In this document: piece by piece, positions 1 to 7,447 of the stretch | How the letters are laid out: every line of letters begins with the position of its first letter | Position numbering within the stretch: position 1 is the stretch's first letter | Assembly: GCA_030706015.1 (NCBI GenBank) | Contig: JAUZPI010000057.1 | Span: forward strand, 1 to 28,019 | DNA length: 28,019 nt | Origin: Bacillota bacterium | GTDB taxonomy: Bacteria; Bacillota; Clostridia; Clostridiales; Clostridiaceae | Direction of reading: 5' to 3' | The notes under the pieces: model-generated | Told to the model about the DNA's origin: nothing | The model's database searches: none | What the model saw: only the letters and a program-made list of their open reading frames with translations | Translations under genes and position numbers: made by a program

Positions 1-230
1 AACGTCAAAGTAAGATAGTAAATCACTTTATTAATGTTGATAAAAACTTTATAACGATTAATGACTATCAAAAAAAGTTTAAAATAGCATATGAAACAGC
101 TAGAACTGATTTACTAGAATTAGAAACTATAGGCTTTTTTAGAAAGAGTAAAAGTGGTAAAAAGTATATGTTTATTTTTAATGACTTCAATGAGATAATT
201 AAAAATATTCAAAAGAATTTTATTGATTAA
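1..230 (+). CDS. C-terminal end of a probable Fic-family or winged-helix protein (partial)
   Basis: An open frame enters from the left edge (codons in frame with base 3) and stops with TAA at 228-230, giving the last 75 residues. The visible part has an ITINDYQKKFKIAYETART stretch followed by DLLELETIGFFRKSKSGKKY. This is the layout of a winged helix-turn-helix: a recognition-helix-like segment, a short second helix ending in 'xxGFF', then a basic wing. Fic-family proteins often carry such a domain at their C-terminus, which is why I suggest that family, but no Fic catalytic motif is visible because the rest lies outside the window. A DNA-binding regulator is an equally fair reading. That it is a real coding end is well supported: it is followed at once by a terminator-like hairpin. 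Confidence 0.6.
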   Translation, partial: RQSKIVNHFINVDKNFITINDYQKKFKIAYETARTDLLELETIGFFRKSKSGKKYMFIFNDFNEIIKNIQKNFID

Positions 231-265
231 ATAGAGATTCTCTTGGCCAAGAGAATCTCTATTTA
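228..265. terminator. Perfect inverted repeat between convergent genes
   Basis: Two 19-base arms meet with no spacer at 246/247, with core AGAGATTCTCTTGG and its exact complement. It overlaps the stop codon of the left-edge gene and ends 5 bases before the stop of the minus-strand GGDEF/EAL gene, so it probably terminates both. The U-tract is short on either strand. A true zero-spacer palindrome would need to open a small loop in RNA. Confidence 0.75.
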
Positions 266-270
266 TATAG

Positions 271-2544
271 TTACATATTTATGTTTTTACTAATTGTAAG
301 ATATGTTTCAACCTCCTCAGATGGTTTACCTAATAGAAATCCTTGTACGTCATCGCATTTTGCATTTTTGAGATAAATTAATTGTTCCTCTGTTTCTACT
401 CCTTCTGCTACAACAGATATATTCATATTGTGTACCAGGTCAATTATTGATCTTACTATATCAATTTTATTTATGTCTTTTATGAAGGATTTATCTATTT
501 TTAAGGTATCGATAGGCAGCTGCTGCAGATAGCTTAGAGAGGAATATCCTGTTCCAAAATCGTCTAAGGAAATCTTTATGCCTAGTTTTTTTAATTCATT
601 AAAGACTGCAATGGTATTTTCGAAGGAATCGATAAATACACTTTCGGTAATTTCTAGCTCCAAATATTTTGGATTAAGGTTTGTTTCTAATAGAACTTCC
701 TTAATCATATCTAGGAAGGCTGAACTTTTAAATTGTACTGGTGAAACATTTACTGAAATCATTCCGTAATATTGAAATTCCTGCTGCAGGGTATAGAATC
801 TTGAACATGCCGTCTTCAATACCCATTTACCTATAGTATCTATATAACCTGTTTCTTCGGCTAATGGTATAAAATCCATTGGTGATACAAAACCTAGTTC
901 TTTATTATTCCAGCGGATGAGAGCTTCAAAACCTCGTATCTTGTTATCCTCTAATGAGAACTGAGGTTGATATACTAAGTATAATTCATCTTTTTCTATA
1001 GCAGTGAGAAGTTTATTTTCAATGTCCAGTTTTCTCAAAAGAGCTGCGGACATGGATTTATGAAATAGTTTAAAATTATTTTTACCTGTTTCTTTTGCTT
1101 TGTACATTGCTGTATCGGCATTTCTAAGAAGTTCATCTACATTGCACCCATCCTCAGGAAAAGTAGAAATACCAAAGCTTGCACTGATATTACAGTTTAT
1201 GCCGTTTAACATTACAGGCTTTCTTAACGAATTCATAAGTTCTTTTACATAGGTTTCAACTTGCTCTACCTCTGTAATTTCTTTAATAATTATTGCGAAT
1301 TCATCTCCTCCTAGTCTCCCCAAAAAACATGACTTAGTAATAACCTGATTAAATCTATTTGAAACTTCTTTTAATAGAATATCACCATAATAGTGTCCCA
1401 TACAGTCATTAACCTTTTTAAAATTATCTAGGTCAATAAAAACAACATAGAGTTTAGCATCATCTTTTGCTGCCAGCTCCAAGGATGAATTTAGATTATC
1501 CATAAAATGATGTCTGTTAGGTAAACCAGTTAATGAATCATAAAAGGCCAGTCTCTTTAGTCTATCTTCTTTCTCCTTTAATGGAGTTATATCGGTGTAT
1601 GCACCTACCATCATGTATGGACTTCCATCAGTATAAAACAGACCTTTAACTTTTACCTTTATCCATAAATAATTACCTGACTTTGTAATCATTCTACATT
1701 CATTTTCATAGTGGTCTATCTTATGGTTAACATAATTGCTATATTCATTTTCAATAAAATTCAAGTCATCCTTATGTATTAAACTAAGCCAATCACCCAT
1801 GCTGAGAATTTCATCTTCAGTATAACCTAATACGTTTATCCACCACTTAGAATAAATTTGTTTATTATTCTTTAAATCATAACTCCATATTCCGTCATTG
1901 GTGGATTCAGAAACTAGAGTATATATTTCATTATGAAGAGTTATAATTTCATCATTTTTCGCTTCAATATCCTCAATATGCTTAGAGTTTTTTCTCATTC
2001 TTTCCACAAGCATGCTATTAACAACATATGCTAACATTAATGCTATTAAATATATACCGATTCTAGACAAATAATCAGAAGAATCTAGATGAGGGTGAAT
2101 ATCAGGATGTAGTATCCATAAGTATATCTCAACGAAAATAGCTGCAATAGTATTATAGATTATTGCAATTTTATTTACGCCAACCACTCCAATAATGAGA
2201 CATAATAAAGAAATAGACCAAACAGTTATTCCACCATTATATCTAAACAATAATATGAGAGATAATAATGTGAAAGCCGATATCATAGAAAGTATATGGG
2301 TTACAAGCCGTTGGTTATGTTTACATTTTCCCAGCTTAGCAGAAATCATGCCTAAAGCAATAAGAAAAAAGCTAAGAGCCGTAATCTGAGCTCTATTTTC
2401 ATTTGTAAATATCATGCGGGCTGTAAAATTTATTACTGAACCGCTAAAGGTTGAAATCGTTATGAATTTTGCTAGCAATTTATTGGAGTCTTCATTTAAT
2501 ATTTCAATATCTTTGGCTTTATGACACTGGGTCTGTATCTTCAT
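271..2544 (-). CDS. Membrane PAS-GGDEF-EAL cyclic-di-GMP turnover protein
   Basis: 757 residues. Residues about 25-180 hold several hydrophobic helices. A short charged linker (183-205) joins them to a PAS fold with PAC-like end (about 208-322). The GGDEF domain (about 330-495) keeps the intact signature GGDEF at 412-416 and a DLDNFKKVND metal/substrate stretch. The EAL domain (about 508-750) keeps E540-A-L, NVSPVQF, EITES, DDFGTGYSS, KIDKSFI and VVAEGVET, so the metal ligands and catalytic residues of a phosphodiesterase appear present. The inhibitory RxxD site normally just ahead of GGDEF is absent (TKSC stands there), so product inhibition of any cyclase activity is not expected. Either domain could dominate, and the net reaction cannot be told from sequence. 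The start has an AGGGGATG ribosome site. It is transcribed alone, away from the glutamate-synthase-like gene. Confidence 0.95.
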   Translation of the reverse strand: MKIQTQCHKAKDIEILNEDSNKLLAKFITISTFSGSVINFTARMIFTNENRAQITALSFFLIALGMISAKLGKCKHNQRLVTHILSMISAFTLLSLILLFRYNGGITVWSISLLCLIIGVVGVNKIAIIYNTIAAIFVEIYLWILHPDIHPHLDSSDYLSRIGIYLIALMLAYVVNSMLVERMRKNSKHIEDIEAKNDEIITLHNEIYTLVSESTNDGIWSYDLKNNKQIYSKWWINVLGYTEDEILSMGDWLSLIHKDDLNFIENEYSNYVNHKIDHYENECRMITKSGNYLWIKVKVKGLFYTDGSPYMMVGAYTDITPLKEKEDRLKRLAFYDSLTGLPNRHHFMDNLNSSLELAAKDDAKLYVVFIDLDNFKKVNDCMGHYYGDILLKEVSNRFNQVITKSCFLGRLGGDEFAIIIKEITEVEQVETYVKELMNSLRKPVMLNGINCNISASFGISTFPEDGCNVDELLRNADTAMYKAKETGKNNFKLFHKSMSAALLRKLDIENKLLTAIEKDELYLVYQPQFSLEDNKIRGFEALIRWNNKELGFVSPMDFIPLAEETGYIDTIGKWVLKTACSRFYTLQQEFQYYGMISVNVSPVQFKSSAFLDMIKEVLLETNLNPKYLELEITESVFIDSFENTIAVFNELKKLGIKISLDDFGTGYSSLSYLQQLPIDTLKIDKSFIKDINKIDIVRSIIDLVHNMNISVVAEGVETEEQLIYLKNAKCDDVQGFLLGKPSEEVETYLTISKNINM

Positions 2545-2712
2545 TTAGTATTCATCCCCTAAATTTAACATATATTTAAAACCTATTATAATAATTATTT
2601 AAAATGTATTATAACATAAAAGGACATATTTTTTAAGTGAGACTATAGCATATTTCCTCTACCAGTTACTAATAATATGCAATGTAAGAATTATTGAAGT
2701 GGAGTGGTAAAT

Positions 2713-4047
2713 ATGATGGAAACTCTTGTTGGGAACATATCTAATAATTTAACTGACAGTATGTTAAAGAATATGCTTACTAGAGATTATGGCCAAAATA
2801 TCTTTGATATGGTGACAACAGCTCAAAAGATAACACCAAGGGCGGCTGTAGAGGCATGTCTTAGAGCCGAGACTGGGCAGATTTTAGAAAGGCCTTTAGG
2901 AAGTCCTAATGTCCAATCACCCTGGAATAAATTATTTTTAAGTCCTACACAGCTTTTTTCTCTGCCTACTGCAGATAATACGCCTATACATATGGAAGTC
3001 ACCATTGGTAAGAGGGCAAGAAAGCCATTAAAATTAGGTATGCCAATAATGATAACAGCAATGTCCTACGGTGCGTCTCTGAGTCTTGAGGCAAAGGTGG
3101 CTTTGGCAAGGGCAGCAAGTATGGTGGGAACTGCAACTAATACTGGGGAGTCAGCTTTAGCTGGAGAAGAAAGAGCAGCGGCTAATTTACTTATAGGACA
3201 GTATAATCGTTATGGAGCAATGAACACTAGAGAACAGCTTTCAAAACTTGATGCTATAGAAGTACAATTAGGTCAAGGGGCTTGGGGAGGTGCTATACCA
3301 GAGACTATTAAAGCTAATACCATAAAGGGACATATGAGAGAAACCTGGCATCTAGAGCCTGGTCAAGATGCAACCCGTGGAGCAAGGTTTAAAGGTATAA
3401 ATAGCCCTCAGGATATAATTAATTTATTGAATAAATTAAAGCAAGAATATGAGGTTCCTATTGGAATCAAGATAGCAGCTACTCACTACATAGAAAAGGA
3501 ATTGGATGTAATACTTCAGACAGACGTAGATTTTATCGTCATAGATGGATCAGAGGGAGGAACAGCAGCAGCGGTTACAACCTTAGAAGATGATTTGGGA
3601 TTACCAACTTTATTTGCTGTGTCTAGAGCAGCAAAATATTTAGAAGCTAAAGGAGTAAAGGATAAATATGATTTAATTATAGCTGGAGGTCTTAAGACTC
3701 CTGGTGATTTCTTAAAGGCCTTATCCTTAGGAGCAAATGCAGTATATATTGGTACTATTGCCCTTATGGCACTGCTTCAGACTCAAGTAACCAAGGTACT
3801 GCCTGAATATCCTTCTCCACAATTAGTAATGTATTCAGGAAAGTTTGTGGATAAATTAGATATTGATAGAGGAGCAGAAACCCTAGCTAATTTCTTAAAT
3901 TCCTCTGTAGAAGAAATGAAGCTAGCTCTTATAGGAATGGGTAAGGATAACATTTCTCAGTTAAATAGTCAGGATTTAGTATCTGTTGATAAGCACTTAG
4001 CAGAGGCTCTAGGAATAGATTATGCAGGAAATCCCTGCAGCAGGTAG
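2713..4047 (+). CDS. FMN-binding glutamate synthase-domain protein (GltB2-like, stand-alone)
   Basis: 444 residues. The sequence matches the FMN/synthase (GltS central-C-terminal) TIM-barrel of glutamate synthase: ITAMSYGASLS early, NTGESALAGEE, IEVQLGQGAWGG, GQDATRG, a strand with IGIKIAATHYIEKEL, FIVIDGSEGGTAAA and IIAGGLKTPGDF for flavin/phosphate contact, then GANAVYIGT. It lacks the N-terminal glutaminase domain and also lacks the cysteine cluster that holds the 3Fe-4S centre in classical enzymes (only two cysteines, near both ends). It may therefore use another amino donor, or be a divergent FMN oxidoreductase; I would not call it glutamate synthase outright. A longer frame begins at GTG 2704, but GGAG at 2701-2704 sits eight bases before ATG 2713, so I use 2713. 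It ends in a strong hairpin. Confidence 0.9.
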   Translation: MMETLVGNISNNLTDSMLKNMLTRDYGQNIFDMVTTAQKITPRAAVEACLRAETGQILERPLGSPNVQSPWNKLFLSPTQLFSLPTADNTPIHMEVTIGKRARKPLKLGMPIMITAMSYGASLSLEAKVALARAASMVGTATNTGESALAGEERAAANLLIGQYNRYGAMNTREQLSKLDAIEVQLGQGAWGGAIPETIKANTIKGHMRETWHLEPGQDATRGARFKGINSPQDIINLLNKLKQEYEVPIGIKIAATHYIEKELDVILQTDVDFIVIDGSEGGTAAAVTTLEDDLGLPTLFAVSRAAKYLEAKGVKDKYDLIIAGGLKTPGDFLKALSLGANAVYIGTIALMALLQTQVTKVLPEYPSPQLVMYSGKFVDKLDIDRGAETLANFLNSSVEEMKLALIGMGKDNISQLNSQDLVSVDKHLAEALGIDYAGNPCSR

Positions 4048-4053
4048 TTGTAC

Positions 4054-4095
4054 AATAAGACATGTAATGAATAGAAGCTCATTACATGTCTTATT
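4054..4095. terminator. Bidirectional intrinsic terminator
   Basis: A 17-bp stem (AATAAGACATGTAATGA and its complement, 4054-4070 and 4079-4095) with an 8-base loop, followed by a T-rich stretch (TAATTTTAAT). It lies between the stop of the glutamate-synthase-like gene and the stop of the small minus-strand gene at 4100-4234, so it can serve both. Confidence 0.85.
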
Positions 4096-4099
4096 AATT

Positions 4100-4234
4100 T
4101 TAATATTTAATAATGTTTTTATCTGCATCCTGATCTTTTGCAAATTCTACATCAATTTTAGTTTTAAGCTTCTTTGAAATATCTCTTTTCTTAGTTTCAT
4201 GTTCTACAGCCATTTTAGAAGCTAGTTTTTTCAT
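4100..4234 (-). CDS. Unrecognised 44-residue lysine-rich protein
   Basis: A short open frame starts MKKLASKMAVEHETKK and ends DADKNIIKY, 44 residues, rich in Lys and acidic residues with no hydrophobic segment, so soluble and cytoplasmic if made. Support for expression: a strong AAAGGGGAGTGG ribosome site directly upstream of the ATG, a promoter-like pair upstream (4271-4298), and a terminator just after the stop. I do not recognise a family. The composition is compatible with a small nucleic-acid-associated or spore-core protein, but that is only a guess. Confidence 0.6.
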   Translation of the reverse strand: MKKLASKMAVEHETKKRDISKKLKTKIDVEFAKDQDADKNIIKY

Positions 4235-4270
4235 GAATTCCACTCCCCTTTCTACAGTTTTATGGTGTGC

Positions 4271-4298
4271 ATAATGTTAAGTTTTATTCTTTTGTAAA
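4271..4298 (-). promoter_or_regulatory. Sigma-A-type promoter for the 44-residue gene
   Basis: On the minus strand TTTACA (4293-4298) is followed after 16 bases by CATTAT (4271-4276), about 37 bases before the start codon. Confidence 0.5.
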
Positions 4299-4371
4299 TA
4301 GAAATAAAAATTATGAGATATATATGGTTGTTTCATAATATAAATAGGTATATAATTGTTCACATTACTAA

Positions 4372-4400
4372 TTGGATACACTTACAGATTGTGGTAAAAT
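4372..4400 (+). promoter_or_regulatory. Sigma-A-type promoter for the MIF-like gene
   Basis: TTGGAT at 4372-4377, a 17-base spacer, then TAAAAT at 4395-4400. The start codon follows at 4433, leaving a leader of about 25 bases with the ribosome site. Confidence 0.6.
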
Positions 4401-4432
4401 GTTAGTAATGAAAATTGAAAGGTGGGTTTATA

Positions 4433-4783
4433 ATGCCGTATATTAATTCTACTGTTACTGTAGCGGTTTCTGAGGATGCTAAAGAGAACATAAAATCAAG
4501 ATTAGGTGAAGTAATAAGTGAAATTCCTGGGAAATCCGAAAGCTGGCTTATGGTTGGTTTTAATGAGAATCAAACCTTATATTTCAGAGGAGAAAGGCTT
4601 GAAAAGGCTGCATTTATAGAAGTTAAGGTTTATGGTCAGGTTGAAAGGAAATACAAGGAAAGGGTTGCTCCAATGATATTTGATGTATTTGAAGAGGAGC
4701 TTGGTATACCAAGAAGCTGTGCATATTTAACTATCACTGAAGTAGAAGACTGGGGTTGGAATGGAGAATTATTTGAAAAATAA
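4433..4783 (+). CDS. MIF/phenylpyruvate tautomerase-family protein
   Basis: 116 residues. Proline follows the initiator Met (MPYINSTVTV), which after Met removal gives the N-terminal catalytic proline of the tautomerase superfamily. A lysine in a PGKSESWLMVGF context matches the position of the active-site lysine of macrophage migration inhibitory factor, and the C-terminus has the typical DWGWNGELF ending (compare VGWNNSTF in animal MIF). Length is right for one subunit of the MIF trimer. Expected activity is keto-enol tautomerisation of phenylpyruvate-type compounds; the physiological substrate in bacteria is mostly unknown. The frame extends upstream to TTG 4415, but AAAGGTGGG at 4418-4426 is an evident ribosome site for ATG 4433. 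It is a single-gene unit with its own promoter and terminator. Confidence 0.9.
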   Translation: MPYINSTVTVAVSEDAKENIKSRLGEVISEIPGKSESWLMVGFNENQTLYFRGERLEKAAFIEVKVYGQVERKYKERVAPMIFDVFEEELGIPRSCAYLTITEVEDWGWNGELFEK

Positions 4784-4831
4784 AATTGACTTAGTTTTGG
4801 AGTATATTAATAATAAGTCAAAAACCAATTT

Positions 4832-4876
4832 AAAGACCATTTTAAGTATATAATTCAATACTTATTAATGGTCTTT
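4832..4876 (+). terminator. Terminator-like hairpin after the MIF-like gene
   Basis: AAAGACCATT (4832-4841) pairs with AATGGTCTTT (4867-4876), with an inner AAGTAT/ATACTT stem. The U-tract after it is poor (CATATTCC), so efficiency is uncertain. Confidence 0.55.
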
Positions 4877-5017
4877 CATATTCCCTGGGAAATGATTTGT
4901 TAGTATTTTCTTTTATTTCTTCTAGACTTTAAAAACAATATCACAAGTGCTATAATTAAAAACGGACCATTTTAATGGTGTATTGTTACTCTAATAGTAA
5001 GTAGATTATCAATTTTA

Positions 5018-5026
5018 CATATAATA
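5018..5026 (+). promoter_or_regulatory. Minus-10-like element of the hydrolase-murF-ddl run
   Basis: CATATAATA lies 21 bases before the GTG start. It holds a perfect TATAAT, and also resembles the -10 of sporulation sigma factors (CATAnnnTA for sigma K; CATAnAAT for sigma E). No convincing -35 of any class is seen at the right distance, so the holoenzyme cannot be assigned. Confidence 0.3.
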
Positions 5027-5046
5027 ATAGAATAGGTGGTTTTTTT

Positions 5047-5823
5047 GTGATTATAGAGATTGATGGTGTTAAACTAAATTATAAAGTTTCGGGCAAAGGA
5101 AAAAATGTAGTTTTGTTACACGGCTGGGGCTGTTCAATCCAAACTTTCGCACCAGTTCACAACTACTTGGAAAAGAACTTTTGCACTTATTCAATAGATT
5201 TTCCTGGTTTTGGGGAAAGTGATGATCCGCCAGAACCTTGGAGCATATATGATTACGCTGATTTTGTCAGCAAGTTTTTAGATAAACTTAATATTGAAGA
5301 TCCAATACTTATAGGTCATTCCTTTGGTGGAAGAGTATCCATAATTATATCATCACAAAGAAAAGTAAATAAGATTATACTTACAGGTAGTGCAGGGGTA
5401 AAACCTAAGAGGTCTCCTATGTACTATATAAAGGTTTATTCCTATAAAGCATTTAAAAATATATTAAGACTTCCTATACTGAATAAGCATCGTGAAGAGA
5501 TATTAGAAAAGTACAGAAAAAAGGTTGGCTCCAGTGATTATAAAGCATTAACAGGTGTTATGCAAAGAACCTTTGTTAAGGTGGTAAACGAAGATTTACA
5601 GCATCTTATGCCTAAGATAAAGGCATCTACTCTTTTAATATGGGGTGAGAACGATACAGCTACACCAGTGTCAGATGGCAGGATTATGGAGAAAAAGATT
5701 CCTGATGCAGGTTTAGTAGTATTAAAGAATGCAGGTCATTATGCATACTTAGATAAGTTTAATCAGTTTATAGCAATAATAACAAGCTTCTTAAAAAATG
5801 ATATGGAGGAAAGCCGTGAATAG
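5047..5823 (+). CDS. Alpha/beta hydrolase
   Basis: 258 residues. Features of the fold: HGWGCS oxyanion loop (residues 25-30), nucleophile elbow GHSFGG with Ser92, acid Asp203 in WGENDTATP, and His231 in NAGHYAYLD, so the catalytic triad is complete. No signal peptide; cytoplasmic. Start is GTG 5047, with AGGTGG seven bases upstream. The 3' end overlaps the next gene by eight bases, so the two are translationally linked and form one transcription unit with the MurF-like and Ddl genes. That context suggests a hydrolytic step connected with cell-wall precursors, but the substrate is unknown; esterase, thioesterase or peptidase are all open. Confidence 0.9.
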   Translation: MIIEIDGVKLNYKVSGKGKNVVLLHGWGCSIQTFAPVHNYLEKNFCTYSIDFPGFGESDDPPEPWSIYDYADFVSKFLDKLNIEDPILIGHSFGGRVSIIISSQRKVNKIILTGSAGVKPKRSPMYYIKVYSYKAFKNILRLPILNKHREEILEKYRKKVGSSDYKALTGVMQRTFVKVVNEDLQHLMPKIKASTLLIWGENDTATPVSDGRIMEKKIPDAGLVVLKNAGHYAYLDKFNQFIAIITSFLKNDMEESRE

Positions 5824-7402
5824 TATAATATTTATCATAGGTTCCGTATTTTATCTTCTCTATACGGGGTGGAAGATAAAAGTAAACATGCATATGCTTC
5901 AACTAAACTCCTATAGAAATGAAAGGTATAGAAAATGGCTGGATAGAAATAAATCAAAGTTATTCAGCATAAAAGATGTGCTGCCTATTATTTCAATGAT
6001 TTTTCTATTATTAAATAAGGTATTGATAGGACTAATCGTATTTGCAGCTCTATACTTAATATTGTTTTTAATTAAGAAAAATACAAAGGAAAAGAAAAAG
6101 TTTGCAGTAACTATGAGGGTAAAGAGACTTATTGCAACTACAAGCATACTCTACATTATAATATTTCTAGTAATAGGTTTAACAGGTGGCTTAAACTCTA
6201 ATATTGGTACTAGCATTATTATAGCGCTGCTTGTGATATTAAATATAGTTCCTTACGCTGTGGTTATGCTTTGTAATACTATTAATCTACCTATAGAAGG
6301 CAGAATAAATAAATTCTACTACAATGACGCTAAAAAGATAGTCAGCAGCATGAAGGACTTAAAGATAGTTGGTATTACAGGAAGTTACGGTAAGACTAGC
6401 ACAAAGCATGTTGTTAATAAGATACTTTCTAAGAAATTCAATGTACTTATGACTCCTGAAAGTTATAACACACCTATGGGAGTTATAATCACCATAAGAA
6501 ATTTCTTAAAGCCTATTCATGAGGTTTTTATAGTTGAAATGGGTGCTAAAAATATAGGGGATATTAAGGAGATTTGTGATTTGGTATCACCTGATATGGG
6601 TATATTGACTTCTGTTGGTCCGCAGCATTTAGAAAGTTTTAAAACTATTGAAAATGTAAAGAAAACAAAATTTGAACTTATTGAAGCAGTGCCTAAGAAT
6701 GGTTTTGGATTTTTAAATTTGGATGATGAAAATATAAAGACATTACCTAAGCCAAAATGCAATGCTGTTTATTATGGCATAGAATCAGAGGGACTTGGAT
6801 ATTGGGCGGATAATATAAAATTTAGTTCAAAGGGTTCCACTTTTACAGTTCATAAATATGATGGTACATCAGCAGCTTTTGAGACTAAGCTTTTAGGAAA
6901 ACACAATATATACAATATATTATCAGGCACAGCTGTAGGTTCAGAACTAGGCATGACTCTTCAGGAGATAGCTTATGCAGTAAGTGATTTAAAACCTGTA
7001 GAGCACAGACTTGAGCTAAAGAAAAATGGACCTATAACAATTATAGATGATGCCTTCAATTCAAACCCAGTAGGTTCCAAGATGGCATTAGAAGTGTTAA
7101 AGATTATGGAATGTCCAAAGAGGATATTAGTAACCCCAGGTATGATTGAGCTTGGAGATAAGGAATACGAGCTTAATAAGAAGTTTGGAACTTACGCAGC
7201 AGAGTCCTGCGATTATATAATATTAGTAGGAAACAAGCAGACAAAACCTATTCAAGACGGCTTAAATGAGAGTGGTTTTGCTAAGGATAAATATTATGTG
7301 GCAGCTAATTTAGATGAAGCTCTTGCTCATTTAAGAGAGATAGCTGTTCCAGGCAGCGTAGTTCTTTTAGAAAATGATTTACCAGATGATTATAACGAAT
7401 AA
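5816..7402 (+). CDS. Membrane-anchored MurF-like Mur ligase
   Basis: 528 residues from GTG 5816, chosen because GGAGG at 5805-5809 precedes it; the frame also runs back to ATG 5798, which has no ribosome site. Roughly the first 155 residues hold four to five hydrophobic helices with a basic cytoplasmic stretch. After them come the Mur-ligase centre with P-loop GITGSYGKTST (about 186-196), EMGA (about 241-244), SVGPQHLESF, GKHNIYN (about 361-367) and the C-terminal domain with DDAFNSNP (about 411-418). The order and motifs are those of MurF, which adds D-Ala-D-Ala to the UDP-MurNAc-tripeptide, and the next gene makes D-Ala-D-Ala. Unlike soluble MurF, the N-terminal UDP-sugar-binding domain is missing and a membrane region stands in its place. 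A related Mur-type amide ligase with another substrate is possible. Confidence 0.85.
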   Translation: MNSIIFIIGSVFYLLYTGWKIKVNMHMLQLNSYRNERYRKWLDRNKSKLFSIKDVLPIISMIFLLLNKVLIGLIVFAALYLILFLIKKNTKEKKKFAVTMRVKRLIATTSILYIIIFLVIGLTGGLNSNIGTSIIIALLVILNIVPYAVVMLCNTINLPIEGRINKFYYNDAKKIVSSMKDLKIVGITGSYGKTSTKHVVNKILSKKFNVLMTPESYNTPMGVIITIRNFLKPIHEVFIVEMGAKNIGDIKEICDLVSPDMGILTSVGPQHLESFKTIENVKKTKFELIEAVPKNGFGFLNLDDENIKTLPKPKCNAVYYGIESEGLGYWADNIKFSSKGSTFTVHKYDGTSAAFETKLLGKHNIYNILSGTAVGSELGMTLQEIAYAVSDLKPVEHRLELKKNGPITIIDDAFNSNPVGSKMALEVLKIMECPKRILVTPGMIELGDKEYELNKKFGTYAAESCDYIILVGNKQTKPIQDGLNESGFAKDKYYVAANLDEALAHLREIAVPGSVVLLENDLPDDYNE

Positions 7403-7447
7403 GCACAGTTTCACTGCTTTAGAATATATTTAAGGAGATGTTTTTTA

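Noticed and set aside
4966..4980. ACCATTTTAATGGT palindrome upstream of the hydrolase operon as an operator
   Set aside because: It repeats part of the preceding terminator stem and lies about 50 bases before the -10-like element with no regulator nearby; too weak to call.
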